Of a stretch of DNA of 64,000 nucleotides, positions 13,691 to 25,194 are shown one piece after another. The notes beneath the pieces were generated by a model that saw only the letters and a list, made by a program, of their open reading frames with translations, was not told where the DNA came from and made no database searches. The position numbers and the translations under genes were made by a program. Positions within the stretch are counted from its first letter, which is position 1. Every line of letters starts with the position of its first letter. Origin of the DNA: Larimichthys crocea (lineage: Eukaryota; Chordata; Actinopteri; Sciaenidae); NCBI RefSeq assembly GCF_000972845.2, contig NC_040017.1, positions 21,152,742-21,216,741 on the forward strand, read 5' to 3'.

Positions 13691-15274
13691 CTTCGCAGTG
13701 CTTTATTATTCATAGGTAGCAGTTTTGGGGAAACAGCTTTTTCCAAATCCTTGGAGAAATATAAAGTTTGAAATATATAAAAACAGCTGTACGGTAATCA
13801 AAAGCATACTGCACATCTTGAAGTTTTAGTTCAGGTTATTAAATACTGACTGCGTCCACCAAGGTGGAGAAGATCTCCAAAGTATAACATATGTTTACGA
13901 AAGATTTTCTCATTGCACGTAAAGATCTCTGAAGGGCCTGACAGAGAGCGATTGACATTTCCGTACTCTAAGCTCTGGATATTATTCATAGAAATGCAAA
14001 GCATATTTTGAGAGTCCCATTTTAACAATTTATAGAGTCCCAGTATCTCACTAGAGGTGACTTGTTCCACCCCACATGACTCCATATCCATTATGGATGG
14101 CTGGCTCAGACAAGCCAGCAATATACATATGTTTACAACTGTCAGATGCACCAAGAGGACTCACTGAGAGTCACGAAAAAACAGCTATCCATCTGAGCTG
14201 GATGGATCCCGAAGACCTTGTTGTAACATTATCTCCCAAGAATATCAATAATACATACAGAGATAAATGTGCATAGACACAAAAACAGGAAACCCAGTGC
14301 AGCTTCAGGAATATGCTTTATGTTAAAGAGGCCGGTTTAAACTCACCTTGGCAGAACATCTATTCGCACTGATTATTTACTGTAATCAGTTAAACCTTGG
14401 ATTTGTACATGATGAAAATCCGCATCCTTCATTCAGTGTATTAACAATGAGTTAACAGTAATGAGAGGGTAGACATGACAAGGCTGTCTTCTATTTTATT
14501 TGCAGTGAAGGACAGAAAGAGCTCAGGATGTGCTTCGGCCTACAATGTCTCTTTTTATGAGGAAAAATTGTTGATGCGTGGGGTGAAACAGAATTCAAGA
14601 TTACTGCCAAGTACACGAATGTTGCCCCCTCAGTTAATCTCTGTTTTGGTAAAGAAAGCTCACTTTGATTGTGTGGTTCAAGGCCATGCAGGGCAGTGAG
14701 GTGTTCTCTGTATTTCACTTTTAAGCACGAAGCTTTAAATGTGATTAGTAGTTGATGTTGTGAGGTTCTGCTTCTCAGTATTTGTCTGAAGGTCCTTTCC
14801 ATTCTCCAAGACTTTATAGAAATCTCAGATGAAAAAGAAACCCGTAACTTGAAACTGAACACATGTATCAGCTAACAGGTTAAAGTACTAAAGCGCTTTC
14901 TAGCCTCCTATAACTGAAATCATAAAATTAAGGCCGAGGCATGGACACTAACTGACCCTGCCTTCAAGAAATAACAATTTCACACTTTTCTAATTTATTT
15001 TCACAATTATGTTTTTAATAGGATTCAGCCTAGATTATGCTTACAGGTAAGGGAGGCTACAATTATTATGAGGTGGTCAGGGTAGAGCAGTAGGACTACA
15101 ATGTGCATGACTTTGACATAGCCTGGGGTTGACATCCGCATGTGTAGCACCTGAAGTGTGTAGGTAAGGTTAGGCACAGTCTTCAGTAGCAATATGGGAT
15201 TTAATATTTTGCCCTGAAAGACTGGAGGAGCCAGGGATTGAACCACCAGAAACAGAATACATATATATACAGAC
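13691..15274. other. Non-coding sequence, nothing recognised
   Basis: The overlapping plus and minus frames at 13831-14276 and 14475-14862 show no motif. I see no repeat that I can name. Confidence 0.45.
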
Positions 15275-15400
15275 GAGACAAACTAAACACTGACCATAGA
15301 TAAAGCATTTTACATTTTACATGTGTTTTGCAGCCAACGTAGTTTCTTGGCAGGAGAGGGTGAGGCGAGGGGGTTGTAATAAGCAACTACACCGCCAGAC
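15275..15400. repeat. Fragment of a dispersed teleost repeat ('...aaactaaacactg...')
   Basis: The segment gacaaactaaacactgacc followed by a gcagccaacgtag block matches parts of the repeat seen more fully at 30783-31090 and 18768-18930. It is a short, degenerate fragment. Confidence 0.4.
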
Positions 15401-15439
15401 GCCACTAATTCATACACACCGCTCCTTTAAATGAATGTA

Positions 15440-15720
15440 CAGTGGTCCCTCGTTTATCGTGGGGGATACGTTATGAAAATAACCCGCAATGGACGAAATC
15501 CACGAAGTAATCAGCTTTATTTTTTAAAAATATTATACATGTTTTAAGGTCGTAAAACCCCTAACCACACACTTTTATACACTTTTCTCAGACGGGCATT
15601 AACATTTTTTCACATTTCTCTCTTATTTAAACACTCTCAAAGTTCAAACTTTCGCAGATTTAACAAAAATAAGTATAATACTGTATTAGTAACATAAACA
15701 CAATAGCATTTAGTTGCTAC
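15440..15720 (+). mobile_element. Terminal part of a mariner/pogo (Tigger)-like DNA transposon or MITE
   Basis: It begins with cagtggtccctcgtttatcg, followed by aacccgcaatggacgaaatc and cacgaagta. This is the characteristic self-complementary outer end (cgtttatcg ... cgcgata/cgaa) of pogo/Tigger-type elements common in vertebrates. An AT-rich interior follows. I did not find the opposite terminal repeat, so the fragment is probably truncated. Confidence 0.6.
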
Positions 15721-16019
15721 AAGAACATACATGTTGTCAGATAACATTTAGCAGATGTGTTTAGCGTATCTATATTTTGTCAGATATGAAAAAAATGTTG
15801 CAAATGAAGCAGCAATCCTTAAAAACATATTTTCTGTTGCAAGTCACCATCGTACAAACGTAACTTGTAGAAGACAGAGTTAAATAGACAAAGGGGAGAA
15901 ACAATTTTATTTGTCTGGCACAGAAAGGGACACAGACATTGCATTAAACTTAGAATTTAACAAGACTAAAGAGTCTACAGCTATGCTCAGTGAATCTGTA
16001 CTTGACGCTGAGATAAAGA
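15721..16019. other. Non-coding sequence, nothing recognised
   Basis: AT-rich single-copy-looking sequence between two repeats. Confidence 0.4.
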
Positions 16020-16370
16020 CTAATGTCTGCATGCTAACATGCTCACAATGCCGGTGAGAACATGCTGATGATAAGCAGGTATAATGTTTATCCTGTTTGC
16101 CATCTCACTGAGCTAACATTTGTTAATTAGCACTAAACGCAGAGTGCAGACAATGCTGATGGGGATGTCTTTAGTTTTGCAGGTTTTCAGACACAAACCA
16201 AAGTATCAGATAAATCAAAGTTCTGACCTGATGGTGGCGCAAACAATAAAGTCACCAAAGTTATTACAGTTCAACCTGAGGGGAACATGATTATCTTTAT
16301 TCATTACTCATACTTATCATTGCAGGCCATTCATTTATGTTTGAGATATTTCACCCTGGATTGAGAGACC
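16020..16370 (+). repeat. Dispersed teleost repeat ('gctaacatgctcacaatg' family)
   Basis: The order is atgctaacatgctcacaatg, gcaggtataatgtttatc, gctaacatttgttaattagc, then gttctgacctgatggtggcg and ttattacagttcaacctgag. The same order appears, more diverged, at 32510-33350, and a short piece lies at 51480-51570. I recognise it as a widespread old repeat of ray-finned fish. Confidence 0.7.
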
Positions 16371-18767
16371 AATGCTGCTAGCATGGCTAAAAACACAGTT
16401 CATATCTAAAAAAAACATACATAATTTTTAAGCTCCCAGGTTTTTTTTAGCTTTTAAGCAAATATTCTGCCTTTAGTATAAAGATATATCAGCGCCTAGC
16501 TTTCTCTTTTGTAGTTATGCCATGTCAGGACCCAGATTACAAATAACACTAAACAGAAACTAAAGCAAGAAGGCAGATCTAATAACTAATGACAAATGTA
16601 ATCAGTATAATATACGAAACAATGTGTCGCTGTTGAACTTGTAAATGACTGCTGTGGATGACAAAGTACAAGCGAAATGAAACAGTTTGCAGAAGCACAA
16701 TTCAAACTCTGCACCTAATGCGATTGAGCCTTCACAGTGTTCTTACACTGCTGCTTAGTTCATTTAATTTGTGTTATAGGAAAGCCAATAAGATAAATGA
16801 AATAAATGAATTTTTGGGCATTCAGCAACGGTGAAACGCGAGCCAGCTGAGGAAATCAGATAAGCAGTACACTTGTAGTCCTCCTTTGACATATTGGTAA
16901 CAATCTTGTCAAACTCTCCTGTTTGCTCTCTTCATCCTGACTCTTGTGTTGACAGACACATCCTGTTACAGTTGGCAATAAATTCAAGAATGAAACACAA
17001 ATTACAGAAGCGTATTTATTTACCAACCTGAAGAGAATTGGGATGTTTTCACAAGGGGATGGAAATGAAGAGCACTTGTTTTTTTTTTTAACCTGTTTTG
17101 TTGCTGCTGCTGCTGCACCACCACCACCACCTCCACAGCCTGTCAAAGTGACAGCTCTGGCGGCACTCAGGCATAACTCTGACATTATTTACAGACGGTA
17201 AATAAGGAAAAATATCTGGCTAGTGAGTATGAGTCATAGTTAGTCCCAGCTCTTGTATACAGACAAGTTGTCACATTCATTTAGCAAATTACGCTCGTGC
17301 TTTGGGCTCTGTAAAATGGTTTGGCCCTCCCACTTTATTGGGAGAGAGGGGATACTAAAAATAATAAAAGCTTGTTTCTCTGCTCAGCCTCCAAATCTGT
17401 TGACTGTGAATCCCGCAGCATCTATGAAAGGATTACAGAGCAAAAAGTGTAAAAAAATTTCAGTATTTAATTAATTGTGCAAAATCAACCAGCTGCAGGC
17501 AGTTTCATTACTCTCTCATAACCCTGCTCAGAGGCTTGTATGTAACATGATATGCTAATGCTTGTCATACTAATCCGTTGTAATCTCCATGCTTGAATGT
17601 TTGAACGTGCATCTAACACGTACTGTAAATGATGATGGCATAATGTAGCCCGTGAAGCTGGGGAAAAGTCCCCAGACTTTTAAAATGGTCCCAAAGAGTG
17701 CAATTGTGCACAGTGTGACACTGCAGCACAGATGTAAAATGCACTAAATATGAGTGATTACAAAATGAACAGTTACGGATTAAGGTAAGACTCATATGTA
17801 CACCCCCTCGTCTATGATACATTTTCCTGGCAACTGCAGACCGTATGCTTATGTAGCAGCCAGTGAACCATGAAATCACTTGGTTTGCATGAAGCTAATT
17901 TGCATTCTCAGGTTAAAGCTCAATGGGCCAGGAGAGGTAGTTGTAAAACCTTCATTTAGTATATCAGAACTGTCTTTTCTTATTATGGCTGCCGAAAATG
18001 ATCAAAGTATCACTATTGCTGAAGTGACAACGCGTGCTAATGGCATGAAATATGCAGACAGCAATACCACCTTGCACTGCTTTGAAACAGGGTGATCTAA
18101 ATGTGTTTCATCCCTCATCGTGAACTGTTTCGTGCTCTCGTTGTTTGCAACATTTGCTGAGTTAACGACGTTAGACGCGGATGTTCACCCAAGCAACTCC
18201 AGTACACAACGCGACAGAAATATCAGAAACAATCTTTCCATGAATTGCTGTTTTAGGTTCTAATAGGAGAAGTTGAAGTCCTTTATCCTATTCATGTTAA
18301 TCTCATGTTCTTATGTTTGCTCACACCCACATGTGGACTCTGCTAGCTGCTCAGCTACCTAAGCCCTTGTGATAATTTGCTGTACTGTTGACGTGACACA
18401 AACATGTTAAAGCCCTGAAAATGTCCATAACCTGCACCATGCAGTCCGGTGATGGCGGCACTACCTGCAAACAGTGTGTTAAGATTTACAAACCTGCCTG
18501 TGAAAGGATTACGCACGTAATTGGCTGAACCACATTGAAAAACCTTTCTTTGAGAATTAGGGAAATGAGAAATCTAATCCTAGTGAGCAATTTGTTCTTA
18601 AGGGAAAATATAGCTTGATGATTTTTTTTTGACTTTTTATTAAAAATCACTGATTAATCTTCAACACAGAAGCAGTGAGGGTGTGAAAGTATTTCCTGAT
18701 ATTACATACTCTAGAGCCAGGAGTTTTCAACTTCAATCACTTCAGTGTCCAACAATGAATTAGAGGT
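16371..18767. other. Non-coding sequence with a short CTG/CAC trinucleotide tract
   Basis: There is a trinucleotide run at 17101-17131 (gctgctgctgctg then caccaccaccacc). It produces Gly/Ala runs in a minus-strand frame at 16856-17185, which I treat as an artefact. No gene is supported. Confidence 0.5.
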
Positions 18768-18930
18768 GTGTAAGATTTAGAGAGGGTTACTTAAAGAATA
18801 TTGTAGAAATGGAATATATTATGTATAACTATGTTTTCATTAGTGTGTCATCACCGTTATGTTTTCTTACCTTAGGATGACACTTTTATATCTATATCTT
18901 CTTCCACGGAGTCCGCCAGCTAATGTATCC
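18768..18930 (+). repeat. Dispersed teleost repeat ('gtgtgtaagatttag' family), copy 1
   Basis: The order gtgtgtaagatttagag, gtagaaatggaatat, aactatgttttcattagtgt, accttaggatgacacttt, tcttccacggagtccgcc matches the order at 30783-30945. The body then diverges. Confidence 0.65.
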
Positions 18931-19620
18931 TCTAACTTCTAGCCGAAGGCAGAGATGAGGAGCAGGCTACAGAAGCCTGATAACACCACAACCCAGATGT
19001 TTTTTTAATTTTTAAACGTGCAGTCTTTAGCTCCGAGGGACAGATTTCCAGATTTAGCACAGCTCCCATCAGGTCAACATAGACAGAAGAAGTCCTAAAA
19101 GTGACGACCATATGGTATGTCATATGGTTAAGAAAAAGTAGTTGTTTTTAAAAGTTAGTAAGTAACTTTACTGTAGAATATGTCTCCTAAAAGGACAAAG
19201 TAGACTTACTATATACATACTCGATGATGTATTTTATTTGTAGTATAAAATGTCAGCACTCTCAAAGGCAGAAATAATTTACTTAAATATTATTATTCAT
19301 ATCATCTCACTGCGATCTTAAATTAAATGATTAATCACTTGCCAGTTGCTTTAGATGAATAACATATCAGGATGTTTGATGTTTAGTAAGCTGTGACCTA
19401 CTCCAAAGGTTTTACAAGATTTGACTGATCATATCTCAGAAACATGTCCAATCCTTAGCCCAAGTATTTTAATTTAACTCGAGCCAACAGCTTTCAACAC
19501 AATTAAAAGAACTCTATGTTGTATTCGGTCTAAATATCTCTGCTTTGTATCTCACGAGGCTGTAGTTTTTTTTATCTTGGACGGCAATGCTCTTTATTAC
19601 CTCCCTTTTTTGTACTCATA
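18931..19620. other. Non-coding sequence, nothing recognised
   Basis: No coding exon or nameable repeat is seen. Confidence 0.4.
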
Positions 19621-19735
19621 GCTGAGTAGATGAATAAACTGAATGATTAGTCAATTGACAGAAAATCAGTCTGCAACTGATTTGATGGTTAATTCATTGG
19701 TCATCCAGACTGAAATATCTTGACGATTGGTTAAA
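19621..19735. repeat. Dispersed teleost repeat ('attagtcaattgacagaaaa' family)
   Basis: The segment contains gattagtcaattgacagaaa followed by ctgcaactgatttgatggtt and aattcattggtcat. This is the typical form of an AT-rich teleost repeat carrying alternating attaatcg-like motifs. Confidence 0.45.
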
Positions 19736-20149
19736 AATAAGTTTTATATAAACATTCATAATACCCAGGCGATTAGCTTCTTGAATACGATGATCAATAA
19801 CTTGTTGTAAACAGACATTTTTTAATTCATGCAGTTGTCAACAACTACAAGAACATACAGGAATGCAAATGTTATCATAAAATTATAAATACTGCCTAAC
19901 TCTCAGTTGAGCAAGCTCCATTCGTTGCAAGTGAAACATTTTGTCCTCAACGAAGGTTTGTTGACGAGGTAATTATTTCCAAGGTCAAGAGCTCGGCACC
20001 TTCAAGCTTTTGAGCGAGACTCAAGGGTTTTTAAATGCATTTACGGGCAGCTGAAAGATGAATGCTTTGCACATATTGTGTGTATGAATGAAAATAAGGA
20101 TTTGTTCATGTGTTTAATCATATTTCATTAAATACATTGTTGCACCGCC

Positions 20150-20320
20150 ATGTTTCTACAGTATCCCAGAACAGACAAACCACTGGTCTCTGTAATGAGC
20201 ATCTTCCTCTATATTCTGACATTTTATAGACCGAAAAAAAATGAATGAATGGATTAACTGAAAAAGCAATTGGCAGTTTAATCCATTGTGACAAGAATCA
20301 TTAGTTGCACTGTGAGAGTG
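20150..20320 (+). repeat. Two adjoining dispersed teleost repeat fragments
   Basis: First, gccatgtttctacagtatcc and agaacagacaaaccactgg match the interior of the gtgtgtaagatttag family (compare 30940-30990). Second, tgacattttatagaccgaaa ... attagttgcactg matches the end of the family seen at 35850-36070. Confidence 0.5.
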
Positions 20321-23300
20321 CAAAGAGGCCGCTTCCAGATCTGGACTTTTTAGGATCTGACTGTAACGTGAGCAAAATCCAATTGCTTGTACAGACCTGT
20401 AACTTAACCTGTGACTGTGACTGGATGAAGTCTCATTGAAAATCTCGTGCTCCTCTTCAGCTCATGCATTACAGAAGACCTCAACATGTGATCCAGCAGG
20501 CTTATCTGATGAAGTCTAACCATAATACAAGCTTTAATTATCAGCAGGTTTTTTGATCCCTACCTTGCTCCTTTAGTTCCTTTTTCACTCCTTTTTTTTT
20601 GGTAACTTTGCCTTTTGGCAGCACTGAAATTCATGACTATTGATTGCCTGGTGGAGCACACATACACACACTATTCATCTTCTCTTGACCTCTAATGCCA
20701 AAGGTTTGTAGAAGCTAATAAAATGCTAATTATTCAATCAAACTGCTCCGACAGGCAATTTTTTCTTGAAAACCTTTTTTTTTTTTGTCTCATTCCAAGT
20801 AAAGAGCCCAGCTCGGTTTCTCCAGTGGGAGAGAAGCATTCATCGGAGTCCGAAGCTGTTTAGTGGAAATGGCTGCTCGTTCTAAATAATCACCTCACTT
20901 TTGTGTTTTTTCGCCTACAATTGACTCACACAGTTGCATCTATTGAATTCACTGAATACATTGTGTATGTTTAAACACATGGGGTCCACACTTAGTGACA
21001 TATGTTCAATATGTTCACCGTTTCGGGGCATTGCTGTTCATGTACCCCTATTAGGTAGATGTAATTAGGCTTCGAGTGTGGCAACATAGCTGCTGAAAAC
21101 GCATGAACGTGTGCAGTGATATGATTGATGCCTTGCCATGTAGCATATATGATCCTATCTGTAAATCAAGCCATTAATCAAAGTGCTGACATGAAGAGTG
21201 AATTACAGTAAAGCCAGGGGGAAAAAGGGGGAACGGTCTGACGGCATTCAGTTTCCTGTATCTGCTGAGAATGATTTTGACCTCACAGTTATGACAGCTA
21301 TCAGGCTACTCTACACCTCCGAAACAACATCGCTGTTTCCCCTGAACGAGTGGCTCTGTCAGTCTCTCTGCTGAGTCATGATGACTTTGAGAATGTCCTT
21401 TAATAAGTGTGTTACAGCTGCGGCTGCTTTATTGCTTGTCTTCATCTCAGGCACTCTGATCACTGTAGTTAGAGAAAGGAGGTACTCGCTGAAAAAATGT
21501 CATTCTAACCAAAACCTTTACTCCAGTCATGCAATTTAAAAAATAATTAAAGTCTCTAATAAATACACAAAAATCTCCTCACATGGCTATGGTGGAATTC
21601 ATTTCACATACCGCTCCGGTTTATTAAATGCTTTGGGTCCTTGCTTGTCGGGCTGGTAAGCTCAGGAAGTGCCATCGCTTGTGTCGATATCTGAGGAAGG
21701 GAGCACAAAGAAAAGTGACTGTATCCAATATGAATGCATTCACTCAAATCTATAATTGATCGTAGCTCTAAGGCTTGTTTTTGTCTCCCTAGATGGTCAG
21801 CAGGATCTGATGTAATGAGATGCCTGAAGGGTTTTTTTGCAGCAGCGGTTTCTTTTGGTGCTTTCACAGAGCTGATATCTAAGAAGGAAAAAAATCCTCT
21901 CTTCCTTTCTTTAAGCCTCTAGAAAGATAACTCTGACACTGTCCTCTAAATGTGTACTTGTAATCTTGTGCTCTTGGACAAAAAAGTAGAAAATGTCAAT
22001 TCGATTATATTCCAGTCGTGTTATACTGTATGTACAGATAATGCTTTCACTGCAGGTATATTTATGACTATTTACAATCAAAGTCTGTTTCTACGGCCAT
22101 AAGAATCATATCGATGCTAGTGTTGTCGTCTTTTAAGACAATATGCTGATTATTGAGGTGGATTTTAAGGTTATTTCCTTATGAAAGAGATTAAACAAGA
22201 CCTCACTGTCATTTTTCTCTATGCCACACACATCAAGTGAAACCACAGTGAGGTAAGTCTCAGCTGCCCCTGTTGTCATACCAGAGTATTTTAGGGAATA
22301 AAGCTGGCAGTGCAGGAGGATGAGTGTCTCCCTAACAACTGTCCGTGTCTTGCCCGGATAGGTGCGAATCACTGTGATGGATAATGACTTGAGGGAGCAT
22401 GTCCTTTGGCTAAAGTTGCCTGGCACTGAGGAATATTTTTTTCCGCTTCAAATAAGAGCCTGGAGAGAAAACGAAGAGAGCAGTAGAGAGGTTGAAATCG
22501 TGTGGCTACGAGAGTAAAATGGGACAGGGAAGTGGAATGTTTGATACAGTGAAGGAGAGCCATGTTGCTGATTAAGTGAGGCGAGCTCGTCCTGTGCTGA
22601 CACCGGACTTATCACACTGGGCCAGGTGATGATTTGATGCTTGGAAACGAGAAAGATAAAACCGAAAAAATCAGGTGTCAGACCATTGTGAAGGGGTGAA
22701 GGACTTCTTGTTCGCAACAAATTTACAACTTTATGCACCTCCCAGTGGTTGCTTAGTGTCACATTGCAGTCACGCCACTCTCCGTCACATTGGCTGTCAA
22801 AGTGGGCTGTAGCACTGTAGCACACGAGTAGAAGCGGTTAATATGCATGGCATGATAGACTGTGAAATGATAGACTGTGAAACTCGTGACACATACACTC
22901 TTCCTTTGTTTCTCTCCTTCATTCCTTAAACTGTGACATGACAGAGCTGACTCCAGCCTGAGATGAATTGAAAAGGGTTGGAATGACGTATCAAAAAGCA
23001 AAAGCTTGCGTCATAAATACTTCATTGGATGGATGAATAGCTGAAGGTGACAAGCCTAAAGTCCCTCTCTGAATACAAATTGATGTTACAGTAGAGCTGG
23101 AAGAAGAACCTGAGTGGAGAATAGTGTTTTTAATGCATGAAGGCTCTCTGCAGACAAATGTGAGCGATATGGTAATCTCTCTTGGGTTGCGTGCTGCTGT
23201 ACTGCAGGAGGAGCTGCGACATGTCATGTAGCTTGTTTTGAATTTTAGGGACAAGTGAGAAACTGAAGGCTTGTGACCTTGACAGTCTTCTCTCTGTGGT

Positions 23301-24335
23301 TTGAGGATATGAAAGTGAAAATGAAAGAAACATTTTGCAGTAAAAATAGCCTCTTAAGTGAGTAAGAAGACCTTCTCCTCGTCCATCTTTAAGAGATATG
23401 TGCATATAATGGCAATAACTGCACATTAAAGCATGCAGTAATTACTGAGGCACATTAATCACCTTATTTTCTCGGTCACAAAATCTCATCACGAGCCGAG
23501 AGGACTCGCCTGCTCTTTGTTTTGCATAGATGAATTCCAAACCTGTGTCAAAATATGATACATTTTTCATTACGCCCCCCTTTACACTTTGTTCTCATTT
23601 AGCTACAATGATGCAGTGAAATATTAATGACAGGACACACATTCATAGTCATGGTATCTCCAACTCTTTGCTTTTGTGATGCCTCTCCCCGCTGCTTATG
23701 CCTCTTTCCTGTTGTTTCATAATCAGATCAGCGTTCATATCTCACCCAAAGCTGCCAAGTGGAAAAAGGAGCAAGCTCAGTCAATGAGATTATGAATGTA
23801 TGACTGCTTCTCTCATGTGTTGAGGAATGTTGCTTTCCTCCCCACAGTACTGTCTGGAATTAGATGATAAGCATCCCAAAATGCATTAAAACAACAGCTG
23901 TCCTAATTCTAACCAAAAAAAAAAAAAGGCTAAACGCTGTCCCTCGTCCTCTAGGCGGTGTTTTCCCGTGACGCCAGTGGGAGTCACTTGCCTCAGCTCT
24001 GACTCTCTCACTGCCAGGTGATCGGGATGCAGATGTGAAACCTGCGATGGAGACCAGGGCTTGATATCTGGTGAGTTTGTCGTGTTTTTCCAAGTCACTG
24101 CATATTGACTGTGAACAGTTTTTGAGCTCCGCCTTTAGCTGGGGCAGCTCTACTGTAACTGTGCTGAAAATGTGCTAGCAGTGGTGCATCAGCAGATTGA
24201 AGATGCAGTGCTATTTAGATCACCACTGGGAATTTATCACAGAAAAGACTCGAGAAACTACAGGTGCAGAGCAGAACTGGGTCAGATTTGCAGCATTTGT
24301 TCTACACAGTTTAAACCAGCCATGTGGGTGGAGTT
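20321..24335. other. Non-coding sequence with one tandem duplication
   Basis: There are many short frames, including 97- to 125-residue minus-strand frames at 22133-22825, but no domain or splice support. A 15-bp unit (atgatagactgtgaa) occurs twice head to tail at 22852-22881. I see no named element. Confidence 0.45.
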
Positions 24336-24720
24336 TGTCAAATCAGAATCAGCTTTATTGTGCAGGTATGTTTAGGCAGGCGAGGAATCTGACTCCACTG
24401 TTTCCAGCGAGCTCTCAATGTGCTTACACAAACACATCTGTACAGAGGAGGAGGTATGAGAAATAATACATAATATTTACAACAAATGGACGAAAACACA
24501 GGGCTACAAATAGGTGGAGGAGTGCTGGATAAATATTGCATGGCTAAGTCATTCTATATGCATACATTAGATGGGTTATGGACAGTATTCTGTATACAGT
24601 CTGCTTGGATTTGAATATAACAATAACGGATAATAATATGTACAAGTTGGGCAGTACGTTAAAACTGTTTATGTAGAGATTAGTGGTGAGTTATCTGCAT
24701 GTAACAAACAAAATAAATGT
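24336..24720. mobile_element. Dispersed teleost repeat, 'aatcagctttattg' type
   Basis: The stretch opens with aaatcagaatcagctttatt and continues with ggtatgtttaggcaggcgag, gaatctgactccactgtttc and ctctcaatgtgcttacac. An AT-rich tail of short related units follows. I know this order from many fish loci as a retroelement end. The orientation of the parent element is not determined. Confidence 0.65.
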
Positions 24721-25083
24721 AATAATGTCATTATTCTCACGCCTGTTTTCTTCATTAAACAGTGCTCAATTCCAGATTCTCTCTTTCACCAAACAAGTTC
24801 AATTGCCTTGTTGAAACACACTTCACACATTCAACGACAGACAGACACAAAATGAAGCTTGCCAAAATCATCATGGTGAGGCTCCCAACTGTTCCAACAA
24901 TCACCAGCTCTGTTTTGGTCAAAAACCCTTAACTCTCTGAGTTAGATGTGAAGATATTCTGAGTCTACACATTGTTTTTCCCCCCCTGCTGTCGCTAAGC
25001 AGCAGCTCTTACTCATTCTTCAGAGGCAGACCTTTAAATTAGCAAAAGAGGCAATGGCAGAAAGCCAATATATTCGTCCAGTC

Positions 25084-25117
25084 ATATATATATATATATA
25101 TATAGATATATATATAT

Positions 25118-25191
<74 letters not shown>
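25084..25191. repeat. (TA)n microsatellite followed by a 37-base T run
   Basis: Interrupted TA repeats run from 25084 to 25154 and join directly to an unbroken T tract at 25155-25191. Such tracts are prone to length error in assembly. Confidence 0.95.

Positions 25192-25194
<3 letters not shown>

Noticed and set aside
17101..17131. Coding poly-Gly/Ala protein on the minus strand
   Set aside because: The Gly/Ala runs come from a CTG/CAC trinucleotide tract; the flanking frame has no protein features.
22133..22825. Overlapping 64- to 125-residue minus-strand frames
   Set aside because: They have no domain, no consistent frame, no splice sites and ordinary composition.
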